Position numbers and translations under genes: made by a program
In this document: positions 1 to 11,616 of the stretch, one piece after another
Layout of the letters: each line of letters begins with the position of its first letter
How positions within the stretch are numbered: the first letter of the stretch is position 1
Source of the DNA: JACOTK01 sp963743945
GTDB taxonomy: Bacteria; Actinomycetota; Acidimicrobiia; Acidimicrobiales; CADCSY01
DNA length: 64,000 nucleotides
Assembly: GCA_963743945.1 (NCBI GenBank)
Contig: CAVURO010000010.1
Coordinates: forward strand, 493,882 to 557,881
Direction: 5' to 3'
Notes under the pieces: generated by a model
What the model saw: the letters and a program-made list of their open reading frames with translations, nothing else
What the model was told of the DNA's origin: nothing
Databases searched by the model: none

Positions 1-2446
<2,446 letters not shown>

Positions 2447-2474
2447 CGCACGGCGCGGCAGGCCGATCGATCGA

Positions 2475-3608
2475 TCACGGAGCCGCGGGAGTGGGGGTCT
2501 CGGTGGGCCCGACATCGGGCGTTCCGGAGGGAAGGCTGCCCGCTCCCGGTTGCACCGTGGTTGTGGTGGTGGGACCCTTCGGCGGCACCACGATGCCGAC
2601 CCCGTCAGGCGTGCCGTCGGCGGCGCCCTTCTGGATCTCCCACGCGCCGTAGCGCTTGTCGACGCTGACCTTCGCGCTGCCCGATGCGGTCACCAGGAAC
2701 TCCTCGAGCTTCTGTGCGGACAGGCCGCTGATCACCGCTGCGACGTCGGCCTTGGCCTCCTCGTAGGTCGGCGTCTTGCGCTCCCGGACCAGAATCAGAT
2801 GAAAACCGAACTGCGTCTGAATCGGATCGCTCACCTGACCGATCGGCAACTCGAACAGCGCCGTCTCGAACTCGGGAACGAACTTGCCCTTGCCGACACA
2901 GCCGAGGTCACCGCCCTGTTGGGCCGAACCGGTGTCGGAGGACGACTCCTTGGCGACGGTGGCAAAATCGGCTCCCTTGTCGAGCCGGGCCTTCAGCGCC
3001 GCTGCCTCGGCACCCGCTGCCTCGAGTCCCTTTTCCTGTGAGCTGACGAGGATGTGGCTCGCACAGCCCTGCACGAACTCGTCGGCATGCGCCTTGAAGT
3101 AGGCCTCGGCGCCTCCCTTGCCGACCTCTTTCTTCAGCACGTCCTCGGCGAACACATCGTTCAGCTTCTTGAAGAGCGCCCGCTGACGAACCAACTGATC
3201 CTGATACCCCTCAGGGAACGATTCGAAGACCTTCGCTCCCCCGACCTGCTCGATCACCACCGAGCGCACCGCCGTGAGCTCGGCATCGACGATCTTGGCC
3301 TTGCGGCGGGCCAGCTCGCCCTCGATGAGCTCGTAGTACACCCGCTGGGTCAGGAGCCGGGCGATGAACGTGGTGTCGAACGTACCGGGCGCCTCACCCG
3401 CCTGGGCTGCCTGCATGCCCTGTTCGACCAGATTTCGATAGGTCTCGTTGTCACGAACGGCCGACAGCTCGTCCTGCAGCGAGCCGTCACTGATCTCGTT
3501 GCCGTTGACGGTGGCGGCGGGGGAGTTGGACAGGATGCTGCATCCTCCGAGCGCCACGACGGCGACGAGGGCAACGGCAACGACCGATTTTGCGCGCAAG
3601 AGGCTCAC
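2475..3608 (-). CDS. SurA-like peptidyl-prolyl isomerase lipoprotein
   Basis: Predicted lipoprotein foldase (377 aa). A basic N-terminus and hydrophobic stretch end in the lipobox LGGC (Cys23), so it should sit on the outer face of the membrane. A SurA_N-like helical region follows, and residues ~183-280 form a rotamase (parvulin/PpiC) domain with SHILV, a GGDLG loop and a FGFHLILV end. The tail is Thr/Pro-rich, typical of actinobacterial exported proteins. It sits 4 bases from the mfd stop, in the same minus-strand run. Chaperone function is inferred from the family. Confidence 0.87.
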   Translation of the reverse strand: MSLLRAKSVVAVALVAVVALGGCSILSNSPAATVNGNEISDGSLQDELSAVRDNETYRNLVEQGMQAAQAGEAPGTFDTTFIARLLTQRVYYELIEGELARRKAKIVDAELTAVRSVVIEQVGGAKVFESFPEGYQDQLVRQRALFKKLNDVFAEDVLKKEVGKGGAEAYFKAHADEFVQGCASHILVSSQEKGLEAAGAEAAALKARLDKGADFATVAKESSSDTGSAQQGGDLGCVGKGKFVPEFETALFELPIGQVSDPIQTQFGFHLILVRERKTPTYEEAKADVAAVISGLSAQKLEEFLVTASGSAKVSVDKRYGAWEIQKGAADGTPDGVGIVVPPKGPTTTTTVQPGAGSLPSGTPDVGPTETPTPAAP

Positions 3609-3612
3609 GAGT

Positions 3613-6600
3613 TCAGGATGCTACAGATTCGGGGTCCGCAGGGACCAGCTCGCCCAACAGGTCGCCGAGCACCTTGGGCACGTCATCGCCCTTTCGAAGT
3701 GGTATGACCAGCTGCTCGGTGTCCTCCATCCAGCGGGCGTCCCTCGCGACGCGTCGCAGCCGAACGACGGCACTGGCCCGCAGGGCCAGCGGCGAGAGAC
3801 GGGCGAGATAGCCCGGTGACGTGCGATTGGGGGTGACGGTGATCTCTCGGACACCCGTGCGATGGCACTCGGCCCGGAGCCGGGCAACCGCAAGCAGCGC
3901 CTCGGCGGCCGGTGGCACCGGCCCGTATCGGTCCTCCCACTCCGCGGCGATGTCGGCCACCTCGGCCAACGTGGTGACCGTCGCCAGACGACGGTAGGCC
4001 TCGAGACGCTGCTCCTCTCTCGAGACGTAGTCCGTGGGAAGGAACGCGTCGAGCGGCAGCTCCAGCTTGACCTCCGCTGCCTGCTTGGCCGGTTCACCCT
4101 TGAGCTCGGATACCGCTTCGCTGACCATCTGCATGTACAGGTCGTAGCCGACGGCGCCGATGTGGCCGGTCTGGCTCTCGCCCAGCAGGTTGCCGGCTCC
4201 GCGAATCTCCAGATCGCGCATGGCGATGCGAAATCCCGACCCGAGCTCGGTCGCCTCCCCGATGGTCTTGAGACGTTCGTAGGCCTCGTCGGAGAGGGCC
4301 TGATCCCGGGGATGAAACAGGTAGGCATAGGCTCGACTCCCCGCACGACCGACCCGACCTCGGAGCTGGTGGAGCTGGCCCAACCCGAGGCGATCCGCCC
4401 GGTCGACCACCAACGTGTTGACCGTGGGCATGTCGATGCCCGACTCGATGATGGTGGTGCACACCAGCACGTCGTAGCTGCCCTCCCAGAAGTCGATGAC
4501 CACCTGTTCGAGGGTGCCCTCGTCCATCTGGCCGTGCGCCACGCAGATGCGGGCCTCGGGCACCATCTCCCTCAGCCCCGCCGCCACCTCCTCGATGTCC
4601 TTCACCCGGTTGTGCACGAAGAAGACCTGGCCCTCCCGCAACAGCTCGCGCCGCAACGCCTCGGCGATCGCCCGCTCGTCGTGCTCACCCACGTAGGTGA
4701 GGATGGGCTGTCGGTCGGCGGGGGGCGTGTTCAGAAGAGAGAGGTCGCGAATACCGGTCAGGCTCATCTCCAGGGTGCGGGGTATCGGCGTCGCCGTGAG
4801 GGTCAACACGTCGACATCGGCCTTCAGCTGCTTGATGGTCTCCTTGTGGGTCACACCGAATCGCTGCTCCTCGTCGACGATCAGCAGCCCGAGGCGCTTG
4901 AACGAGATGTCGGCGCTCAAGAGGCGGTGGGTCCCGATCACCACGTCAACCGATCCGTCGCCGGCGCCCTCGACCACCTTGCGGGCCTGCGCATTCGTGA
5001 GAAAACGACTCAGCACCTCGACACGAACGGGATAGCCGGCGAAGCGATCGGCGAACGTCTGACCGTGCTGTTGGGCCAGGAGCGTGGTGGGAACGAGCAC
5101 CGCCACCTGCCTGCCGTCCTGAACCGCCTTGAACGCCGCCCTCAGGGCGACCTCGGTCTTTCCGAAGCCCACGTCACCACAGACCAGACGGTCCATCGGG
5201 ACCGGCTCCTCCATGTCGGCCTTGACGTCGGCGATGGCGGCCAGCTGGTCGGGCGTCTCCTGATAGGGAAAGGCGTCCTCCATCTCCTTCTGCCAAGGGG
5301 TGTCCGGGGCGAATGCATGTCCCGGACTGTGCACCCGCCTCTGGTACAGCACCACCAGCTCCTGCGCGATCTTCTGGGCCTCCGAGCGGGCTCGACTCGA
5401 AACCTTCTGCCATTCGGAACCACCCAGTCGGTGCAGGCTGGGGGTCTCGCCACCCGTGTAGGGGCGCACGGCGTCGATCTGATCGGAGGGAACGTAGAGC
5501 TTGTCGTTGCCCCGATACTCCAACAACAGGTAGTCACGGTCGACGCCGCCGATGTTGCGCTTGACCATGCCCCCGTATCGGGCCACGCCGTGATGCGCGT
5601 GCACGACGTGGTCACCGGCCTGGAGGGTGTCGAAGAAGCCCGCCGACTCGCGCCTGGGGCGGGTGCGTGCCGCCCGATGCGAGCGCCGCCGTCCGGTCAC
5701 GTCGCTCTCGGCCAGCACCGCCAGCTGGACCTCGGGAAGAACCACACCTCGATCGAGCGGCGCGACGACCACATGCCCACCGGGTCTGGTCAGGTCGATC
5801 GAGGAATCCTCGGAGTCGTGCAGCGTGAGACCCACGCCCGCCTCACCCAACGAGCCGGCCATCCGGGCGGCCGAGCCTGCTCCGTCGGCGGCGATGACGA
5901 CGCGGTAGCCCGTATGCAACAGACCCTGCAGCTGGGCGATCAACCGCTCGCCCCCGCCCGTGGCGTCGAAGCCCTGGGCGCGGACGACTGGCGCATCGGG
6001 CCCTTCGGCCACACTCGTGATCGTCCAGGAGGGAGCCTTGGTATGGGCCAGGAGGCGATCGAACGGCAGATGCAGTCGAGGCATGCCGCCGGCATCCGAG
6101 ACTCCCCAGGTGCGGCCGAGCACCGTTGCCAGGTCAGCCTCCTCGGCAAGGAGGTCGCCGGCTCGATGGCGCATACGGCGAGGATCGACCAACAACACCT
6201 GGGCCTCGGGCGGCAACAGATCGACCAGCAGCCGCTCGTCTTCGGCAAGCCAGGGCAGCCACGACTCCATGCCCTCGAAGAGTTGGCCTTCCTCCAGCCG
6301 CGCCCACTGCTCGACGCCCCAGGGCTCCGTGGCCCTCAGACCTCGGGCACGTGCACGCACGTCATCGGTGGCCAACAGCTCTCGGCAGGGGAAGATGTCG
6401 ACAACGGTGAGATCGAGACGCGAACGTTGATCGTTGACCGAGAAGGTGCTCAGACGATCGACCTCATCGCCCCACAGGTCGATGCGAACCGGCACATCCG
6501 CGGTCGACGGGAACACGTCGACGATCGAGCCGCGCACGGCGATCTCCCCGCGGTGCTCAACCTGGTACTCACGCTGGTATCCGGCTCCGACGAGGCCGGC

Positions 6601-7062
6601 CACCAGCACCGTCGGATCGATCCGATCACCGGGACGGACCCTGACCGGCTCGACGTCACCGACATGGGGACCGAGACGCTGCACCAGGGCACGGATGGGG
6701 GCCACCACCACGCGGGCCGCATGCTCGTCGGGCCTGCGAAGGCGCCACACGGCGCGCATCCGCCGGCCCATCGCCTCGACACTCGGGCTGACGCGTTCGA
6801 AGGGCAACGTCTCCCACGCGGGGAAGAACTCGACGTCTCCGGGATCGAGGTACTCCGCCAGATCGTGGACGAGCCGCTCCGCCTCACCGGTCGTGGGCAC
6901 GGCGACCACGAAGGGGCGGCGAGCGGAGAGGTGGGTGAGGCCGGCGATGGTGATCGCTCGAGCGGGCTCGGGGACGGTGAGAACGGTGTGCGAGGTCCCC
7001 AGGACCGCGGTCAGCGCCGGGTCGTTGCGCAGAAGGGCAGGAAGGGAGCGAAGTGCCGTCAC
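3613..7062 (-). CDS. mfd: Transcription-repair coupling factor
   Basis: Mfd (1149 aa, usual length) removes RNA polymerase stalled at DNA lesions and recruits UvrA. Visible parts in order: UvrB-homology region, a CarD-like RNA-polymerase interaction domain at about 475-560 (HVVHAHHGVARY), a RecG-like motor with Walker A (CGDVGFGKTE) and DEEQ box (VDEEQRFGV), helicase motifs including GRVGRAG, and the C-terminal TRCF domain (LPTDYV). All motor motifs look intact. It is flanked by pth upstream and the SurA-like gene downstream. Confidence 0.97.
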   Translation of the reverse strand: MTALRSLPALLRNDPALTAVLGTSHTVLTVPEPARAITIAGLTHLSARRPFVVAVPTTGEAERLVHDLAEYLDPGDVEFFPAWETLPFERVSPSVEAMGRRMRAVWRLRRPDEHAARVVVAPIRALVQRLGPHVGDVEPVRVRPGDRIDPTVLVAGLVGAGYQREYQVEHRGEIAVRGSIVDVFPSTADVPVRIDLWGDEVDRLSTFSVNDQRSRLDLTVVDIFPCRELLATDDVRARARGLRATEPWGVEQWARLEEGQLFEGMESWLPWLAEDERLLVDLLPPEAQVLLVDPRRMRHRAGDLLAEEADLATVLGRTWGVSDAGGMPRLHLPFDRLLAHTKAPSWTITSVAEGPDAPVVRAQGFDATGGGERLIAQLQGLLHTGYRVVIAADGAGSAARMAGSLGEAGVGLTLHDSEDSSIDLTRPGGHVVVAPLDRGVVLPEVQLAVLAESDVTGRRRSHRAARTRPRRESAGFFDTLQAGDHVVHAHHGVARYGGMVKRNIGGVDRDYLLLEYRGNDKLYVPSDQIDAVRPYTGGETPSLHRLGGSEWQKVSSRARSEAQKIAQELVVLYQRRVHSPGHAFAPDTPWQKEMEDAFPYQETPDQLAAIADVKADMEEPVPMDRLVCGDVGFGKTEVALRAAFKAVQDGRQVAVLVPTTLLAQQHGQTFADRFAGYPVRVEVLSRFLTNAQARKVVEGAGDGSVDVVIGTHRLLSADISFKRLGLLIVDEEQRFGVTHKETIKQLKADVDVLTLTATPIPRTLEMSLTGIRDLSLLNTPPADRQPILTYVGEHDERAIAEALRRELLREGQVFFVHNRVKDIEEVAAGLREMVPEARICVAHGQMDEGTLEQVVIDFWEGSYDVLVCTTIIESGIDMPTVNTLVVDRADRLGLGQLHQLRGRVGRAGSRAYAYLFHPRDQALSDEAYERLKTIGEATELGSGFRIAMRDLEIRGAGNLLGESQTGHIGAVGYDLYMQMVSEAVSELKGEPAKQAAEVKLELPLDAFLPTDYVSREEQRLEAYRRLATVTTLAEVADIAAEWEDRYGPVPPAAEALLAVARLRAECHRTGVREITVTPNRTSPGYLARLSPLALRASAVVRLRRVARDARWMEDTEQLVIPLRKGDDVPKVLGDLLGELVPADPESVAS

Positions 7063-7084
7063 GACAGACCGAGGCTATCGGCGA

Positions 7085-7696
7085 TCAATTGAAGCGGTTC
7101 ATCGCCACGTCGGGGCCGTCGACGGCAATCGCCTCGACGGCGTCGGCGGCCTTCTCGATCACCACATCGAGCTCGGCGCGCTCGGCCTTGCCCGGACGGC
7201 GCAGCACGTGGTCCACGCCCTGCCCCCGACCCGGGGGCTTGCCGACGCCGATGCGCACCCGGATGAAGTCCTCGGAGTGCAGGTGGGCCTTGATCGACTT
7301 CAGACCGTTGTTGCCCGCGAGGCCCCCACCCACCTTGACCTTGAGGGTGCCCGGCAACAGATCGAGCTCGTCGTGGACCACCACCACCTGGAGCGGATCG
7401 TCGATGCCGTAACGCCTCGCAAGGGCGACGAGGGCGTTGCCCGACTCGTTGTAGAAGGTCAGCGGGAACGCCAGCACGACCCGTTTGCCGCCGATGCGTG
7501 CCTCGCCCGCCAGGGCGCGACACCTGGTTGCTGCCAATCGCACCCCATGACGGGCCGCAAGGACATGGACCGTCTCCGCCCCGATGTTGTGCCGAGTCCC
7601 GACGTAGGTGTCTCCCGGGTTGCCGAGACCCATCACCAGCAGGTCGGCAGGGGTGCCCCGGCGCGCCCGGCCATCGTCGCGGCCGAGCGGGCCCAC
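7085..7696 (-). CDS. pth: Peptidyl-tRNA hydrolase
   Basis: Pth releases peptides from peptidyl-tRNA that dropped off ribosomes. The N-terminal VMGLGNPG, the catalytic-His motif GTRHNIG, FYNESG, HDELDL with the conserved Asp, and GNNGLKS all fit. The GTG start at 7696 lies two bases after the rplY stop, so the genes are probably coupled; about 20 residues precede the usual first strand, so a later start just before MGLGNPG is also possible. The bL25-Pth order is a common bacterial pairing. Confidence 0.95.
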   Translation of the reverse strand: MGPLGRDDGRARRGTPADLLVMGLGNPGDTYVGTRHNIGAETVHVLAARHGVRLAATRCRALAGEARIGGKRVVLAFPLTFYNESGNALVALARRYGIDDPLQVVVVHDELDLLPGTLKVKVGGGLAGNNGLKSIKAHLHSEDFIRVRIGVGKPPGRGQGVDHVLRRPGKAERAELDVVIEKAADAVEAIAVDGPDVAMNRFN

Positions 7697-7698
7697 CG

Positions 7699-8340
7699 CT
7701 ACTCTGCTGCAGCCTCGCCGGCGCCACCGCTGCCGGCGGCTTCTTCACCGTGCTCGTCGCCATCGGATTCGCTTCCCGCCAACCGCCTGTTGATGTGTCC
7801 GACCGCAACGATCTCGTCCTCGGCGGTGGTGACCGTCACGCCGCCGGGGAGATCCAACTCGGCGACACGGAGGATCTGAGCCGGCGCCATCTCGGAGATG
7901 TCGACGACGATCTCGCCGGGAATGTCGTCGGGCCTTCCGGTGAGCACCAGCTTGAAGAGCTGTTGTTCGACCTTGCCACCCGCAAGCCGGACCTGGTGGG
8001 CATCGCCCACGAGCGTGATCGCCACGTCGGCAGTCACCCTCGTATCGTGGCTCACCCGCAGGAAGTCCACATGGATCACCTCGTTGCGCACCGGGTTGCG
8101 CTGCATGTCCTTCACCATGACGAGATGCCGGCTGCCGCCCACCTCGAGGTTGATCAGCGCATGCGAGCCGTGGCCACCCGAGAGCGCCAGGCGGAGCTCG
8201 CGGCGGGTCACGCTCACCGACAGCGGCGCCTCACCACCCCCGTAGACCACGGCAGGAATCTTGTTCTCGGAGCGGAGGCGACCCGAAGGACGCGTGCCGG
8301 TGACACGATTGGCTTCGGCGACAAGGGTCATTTCAGGCAT
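7699..8340 (-). CDS. rplY: Large ribosomal subunit protein bL25, Ctc form
   Basis: bL25 of the longer Ctc/TL5 type (213 aa), which binds 5S rRNA. The N-terminal L25 domain (RLRSENKIPAVVYG) is followed by the TL5/Ctc beta domain (IPGEIVVDISEM) and an acidic, Gly/Ala-rich tail. It lies directly upstream of pth and downstream of prs on the minus strand. Assignment is secure from the domain pattern and neighbours. Confidence 0.95.
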   Translation of the reverse strand: MPEMTLVAEANRVTGTRPSGRLRSENKIPAVVYGGGEAPLSVSVTRRELRLALSGGHGSHALINLEVGGSRHLVMVKDMQRNPVRNEVIHVDFLRVSHDTRVTADVAITLVGDAHQVRLAGGKVEQQLFKLVLTGRPDDIPGEIVVDISEMAPAQILRVAELDLPGGVTVTTAEDEIVAVGHINRRLAGSESDGDEHGEEAAGSGGAGEAAAE

Positions 8341-8405
8341 GGGACGCGCTCCTGCGAACGATCAGATCTCGGGACAACGCTCCACTCTACGAGATCGGCG
8401 GCGAA

Positions 8406-8435
8406 GTCGAAACTCTCCTGGTCGAAACTCTCCTG
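8406..8435. repeat. 15-bp tandem direct repeat, two copies
   Basis: GTCGAAACTCTCCTG occurs twice back to back in the prs-rplY intergenic gap. It could be a small duplication in the rplY leader; no regulator is evident. Confidence 0.6.
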
Positions 8436-8457
8436 GCCCTGAGCCCGGCCGGCGACC

Positions 8458-9447
8458 TCAGGCCTGGTTGTCGCCGCCGAAGATCTCCGACACCGAGGTG
8501 TCCTCGAACACCGCATCGATGGCATCGGCGATGAGGCCGGCGATCGACAGCACCTCGATCTTGTCGATGTGCTTCTCCACAGGCAACGGCAAGGTGTTGG
8601 TGATGATGACCCGATCGATGACCGAGTTCTTCAGGCGGTCGATGGCCGGATCGGAGAACACCCCGTGGGTTGCCGCCGCCCACACGCTGTCGGCCCCGTG
8701 GTCCTTGAGCTGCTCCGCCGCAGCCACGATGGTGCCGGCCGTGTCGATCATGTCGTCGACCAGGACGCAGATCCGCCCCTCGACATCACCGACCACGTCT
8801 CGGGCCTCCACCACGTTCGCCATGCCCTTGGGACGGCGCTTGTGGACGATGGCCAGGTCGGCATGGAGGTGCTGGGCCATCCGCTCGGCGACCTTCACCC
8901 GGCCGGCGTCGGGTGCGACGATGACCAACTCGCCCTGCAGGTTCTCCCGTAGGTAGTCGACGAGTACCGGCATGGCCGTGAGGTGGTCGACCGGGCCGTC
9001 GAAGAAGCCCTGGATCTGGCCGGAGTGGAGATCGACGCTGACGACGCGATGAGCCCCCGCCGTGTGCAACAGATCGGCCACCAGCTTGGCGGTGATCGGC
9101 TCACGGCCCTCCGCCTTGCGGTCCTGTCGGGAATAGCCGTAGTACGGGCAGACCGCGGTGATGCGCTTGGCCGAGGCGCGCTTGGCAGCGTCGATCATGA
9201 TCAGCTGCTCCATGAGCGAGTCGTTGACCGAGCGACCCTCCGACGAGGAGTGCGGCTGAAGGATGAAGATGTCGGCGCCTCGGACGGAATCACCGAAGCG
9301 ACAGCGCATCTCGGAGTTGGCGAAGTCGACGAGATTCGTCTCGCCCAACTCGACCCCCAGATGCGAGGCGATCTCCTCGGCCAACGCGGGATGGGTGCGA
9401 CCACTGAGCAGTTGAAGCTTCTTCTTGGTGATCAGCTCCATGGCCAT
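8458..9447 (-). CDS. prs: Ribose-phosphate pyrophosphokinase
   Basis: PRPP synthetase (329 aa) makes the PRPP used for nucleotide, His and Trp synthesis. It shows the class I pattern: FANSEMRCR, QPHSS, YGYSRQDRK, VDLHSGQIQGFF, the pyrophosphate loop VAPDAGRVK and the PRPP-binding motif VLVDDMIDTAGT. The start MAMELI at 9447 is preferred because the family begins here and GGAG lies upstream; the frame is open further upstream but that part is not protein-like. It is 41 bases downstream of glmU, as in many actinobacteria. Confidence 0.96.
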   Translation of the reverse strand: MAMELITKKKLQLLSGRTHPALAEEIASHLGVELGETNLVDFANSEMRCRFGDSVRGADIFILQPHSSSEGRSVNDSLMEQLIMIDAAKRASAKRITAVCPYYGYSRQDRKAEGREPITAKLVADLLHTAGAHRVVSVDLHSGQIQGFFDGPVDHLTAMPVLVDYLRENLQGELVIVAPDAGRVKVAERMAQHLHADLAIVHKRRPKGMANVVEARDVVGDVEGRICVLVDDMIDTAGTIVAAAEQLKDHGADSVWAAATHGVFSDPAIDRLKNSVIDRVIITNTLPLPVEKHIDKIEVLSIAGLIADAIDAVFEDTSVSEIFGGDNQA

Positions 9448-9488
9448 CCGGGGCAAACTCCGTTCTCGATCCCCGCAGGGGGGTGTCG

Positions 9489-10583
9489 TCATGACGTCGG
9501 ACGCCCAGTGTAGAACGGACCGGTCACCTCGCCCACGGACACGATGACGCCCGGACCCAGGTAGGCGAAGGGGCCGACGCGGGCGCCCGCGCCGATCTCG
9601 GCACCTTCGGCGGTCGTCTCGGTCACCACCGCCTCCTTGCCGACGACGCAATCGACCAGACGGGTGCCCGGGCCGATCTCGGCTCCCGATCCAACGCTGG
9701 TGGCGCCCTGAAGGATCGTCCCGGGAAACAGGGTGACGTCGGACGCCAACTGCACCGTCGCGTCGACATAGGTCTGAGCGGGATCGACCATCGTGACGCC
9801 CAGGCCGAGCCAGCGTCGATTGGTTCGGCGCCGCAACTCCGCCTCGGCAAGGGCCAACTGCGCACGGTCGTTCACGCCGACGGTCTCGATCGCATCGTCC
9901 ACCACGTGGGATGCGATCGGGTAACCGGCCGTCCCGAGGACCTCGATCACGTCGGTGAGGTAGTACTCCCCCTGCGCGTTCTCGGGCTTGAGGCGCCGAA
10001 GCGCCGGGGCGACGAGGCTGCGGCGAAAGCAGTACACCGAGGTTGCCACCTCATCGACCAGTGCCTCCTCGGCGGTCGCATCGGCCTGCTCGACGATGCG
10101 AACGATACGCCCTCCTTTGCCACGAACCACACGTCCGTATCCCGTCGGATCAGCAAGGCGTGCGGTCAACAACGTGGCGGCGGCGTCGCCCTTGCGGTGC
10201 GCTTCCACCAGACGGACAAGCGTCTCGCCACGAAGCAGGGGCGCATCGCCCGGCAGCACCAGCAGGTCGCCGTCGAGATCGTCATCGGGAAAGGCGGTGA
10301 GCCCGACCATGAGCGCGTCGCCGGTGCCACGTTGCTCGGCCTGATCCACGAAGTCGATCGGCAGGTCGCTCGGGCCGTCCTCGACGAGCTTCTTGGTCAC
10401 CCGATCGGCACCGTGGCCCACGACCACCACCGCTCGCTCGACCCCTGTGGCGGCGGCCGCGTCGAGGACGTGCAACAGCATCGCCCGACCGCACAGGAGG
10501 TGCAGCGGCTTGGGGCGCTCCGATCGCATGCGGGTCCCCACGCCGGCGGCGAGCACCACCGAGCTCAAGGTTCGTTCGGCCAT
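9489..10583 (-). CDS. glmU: GlmU, C-terminally short: uridylyltransferase with partial left-handed helix
   Basis: GlmU normally acetylates GlcN-1-P and then makes UDP-GlcNAc. The N-terminal uridylyltransferase is complete: LAAGVGTRM, RPKPLH, the metal/substrate loop PGDAPLL and the NDRAQLALAE linker. The hexapeptide helix starts (GPGTRL, GAGARVGPFAYLGPGV) but stops at residue 364, about 100 residues short of the usual ~455-495. The part that carries the acetyltransferase His and acetyl-CoA site is missing, and only 41 bases separate the stop from prs, so no frameshifted remainder exists. ATG 10583 has AGGGTG upstream; GTG 10592 is the alternative. Confidence 0.85.
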   Translation of the reverse strand: MAERTLSSVVLAAGVGTRMRSERPKPLHLLCGRAMLLHVLDAAAATGVERAVVVVGHGADRVTKKLVEDGPSDLPIDFVDQAEQRGTGDALMVGLTAFPDDDLDGDLLVLPGDAPLLRGETLVRLVEAHRKGDAAATLLTARLADPTGYGRVVRGKGGRIVRIVEQADATAEEALVDEVATSVYCFRRSLVAPALRRLKPENAQGEYYLTDVIEVLGTAGYPIASHVVDDAIETVGVNDRAQLALAEAELRRRTNRRWLGLGVTMVDPAQTYVDATVQLASDVTLFPGTILQGATSVGSGAEIGPGTRLVDCVVGKEAVVTETTAEGAEIGAGARVGPFAYLGPGVIVSVGEVTGPFYTGRPTS

Positions 10584-10613
10584 CAGATTCACCCTGGATC
10601 TCTCGTTGTCCGG

Positions 10614-10686
10614 CTGGCGGGGCAGGGCTCGAACCTGCGACCTCCTGATCCAAAATCAGGCGTTCTGCCAACTGAACTACCCGCCA
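10614..10686 (-). tRNA. tRNA-Gln (anticodon TTG)
   Basis: The minus strand folds into a full cloverleaf of 73 bases: acceptor TGGCGGG/CCCGCCA, D stem GTTC/GAAC, anticodon stem CCTGA/TCAGG with loop TTTTGGA (anticodon TTG), T stem GCAGG/CCTGC with TTCGAGC, and discriminator G. CCA is not encoded. It lies 30 bases upstream of glmU on the same strand and may share its transcript. Confidence 0.97.
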
Positions 10687-10751
10687 ACAACCCCTCCATG
10701 CTAGCCCCAGTTGCATTCATGGCCGGTTCTCCCGGTAACCTCAAAACCCTC

Positions 10752-10850
10752 ATGGGTTCCCTGATCAAAAAACGCCGGAAGAGAATGCGCAAGAAGAAGC
10801 ACAAGAAGATGCTGAAGCGCACCCGCTTCCAGCGACGCGCCAAGAAGTAG
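10752..10850 (+). CDS. Small ribosomal subunit protein bS22 (AURKAIP1/COX24-like)
   Basis: A 32-residue, extremely basic protein beginning MGSLIKKRRKRMRKKKHKK and ending FQRRAKK. This matches the short actinobacterial protein annotated as AURKAIP1/COX24-domain or bS22, seen bound to the mycobacterial 30S subunit. The start is fixed by the conserved MGS. It is divergent from tRNA-Gln/glmU. Identification is by pattern recall, but the sequence is distinctive. Confidence 0.88.
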   Translation: MGSLIKKRRKRMRKKKHKKMLKRTRFQRRAKK

Positions 10851-10899
10851 CGACCGCTCCAATCGGTCTGGAATCGATCGTGAGCCGTGTCGACCGTCC

Positions 10900-11616
10900 T
10901 CAGGGACGGTCGACTCGCGTCACCACGAGGCCCTCCCCCTCGAAGGCGCCCTCCACGAACCAGGTCGAGCCGCTCCCCGCAAGGATTGGCGTGCAGCCGG
11001 TCAGCTCGGCCAGGCGATCACGCCATCGCGCCAGACGGGGTTCCACTTCGAGCGCAGCGGGTTCCAGATCGTTGGGTCCCTGGCCCCTCGGGCCTCCGAG
11101 TTCGTCCCACATGCGGTAGACCGCAGCGGTGGAGACCCCGAAGGGCGGCGTCAACAGCGTGAAGGCCCGATCGACGGGCGCCAGGGGTTGGATCAGTTCA
11201 CCGAGTCCACGCACTCGGGCGTGGCCCCCGACCATGCAGAAGGGGACGTCCGCACCCAGCCGGGCCCCGAGCGCGAGGTCGTGGCAGCCCGCCCAGCGCA
11301 ACGTGGCGGCAGCGTCGGCCGAGCCACCGCCCAGACCCGCTCCCGCAGGAATGCGCTTCAACAGGCGGACATGGGCCTCCCGCCCCACCGCTGTGAGTGC
11401 CCGGCGCACCAGATTGTCGTCACCGTCGCTGACGGCCGATCCGGTCGCACCCACGATCTCGAGGTCGTCTCCCGTCGAGAACGTCAGCTCGTCACACAGG
11501 TCGAGGGTGATCATCTCGGCGTCGATCTCGTGGAATCCGTCGGGACGCACCCCGCTGATTCGCAACGAGAGCGTCAACTTGGCCGGGGCTCGCACCGTCA
11601 CCGGTGCGGGTCTCAT
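10900..11616 (-). CDS. ispE: 4-diphosphocytidyl-2-C-methyl-D-erythritol kinase
   Basis: IspE phosphorylates CDP-ME in the MEP isoprenoid pathway. GHMP-kinase features are visible: N-terminal VRAPAKLTLSL, the ATP loop PAGAGLGGGSADAAA, LGADVPFC and a C-terminal LAGSGSTWF. The ATG at 11616 overlaps the rsmA stop as ATGA and gives the usual N-terminus; ATG codons at 11631 and 11649 are longer alternatives. The rsmA-ispE order is standard in actinobacteria. Confidence 0.94.
   Translation of the reverse strand: MRPAPVTVRAPAKLTLSLRISGVRPDGFHEIDAEMITLDLCDELTFSTGDDLEIVGATGSAVSDGDDNLVRRALTAVGREAHVRLLKRIPAGAGLGGGSADAAATLRWAGCHDLALGARLGADVPFCMVGGHARVRGLGELIQPLAPVDRAFTLLTPPFGVSTAAVYRMWDELGGPRGQGPNDLEPAALEVEPRLARWRDRLAELTGCTPILAGSGSTWFVEGAFEGEGLVVTRVDRP

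Noticed and set aside
3862..7092. 1076-codon open frame on the plus strand opposite mfd
   Set aside because: It is the antisense shadow of mfd in high-GC DNA; the translation has no domains and low-complexity His/Gly/Arg composition.
9489..9651. Frameshift hiding the missing glmU end inside the upstream extension of the prs frame
   Set aside because: That reading gives Arg/Gly-rich sequence with no hexapeptide repeats, and there is no room for ~100 residues before prs.
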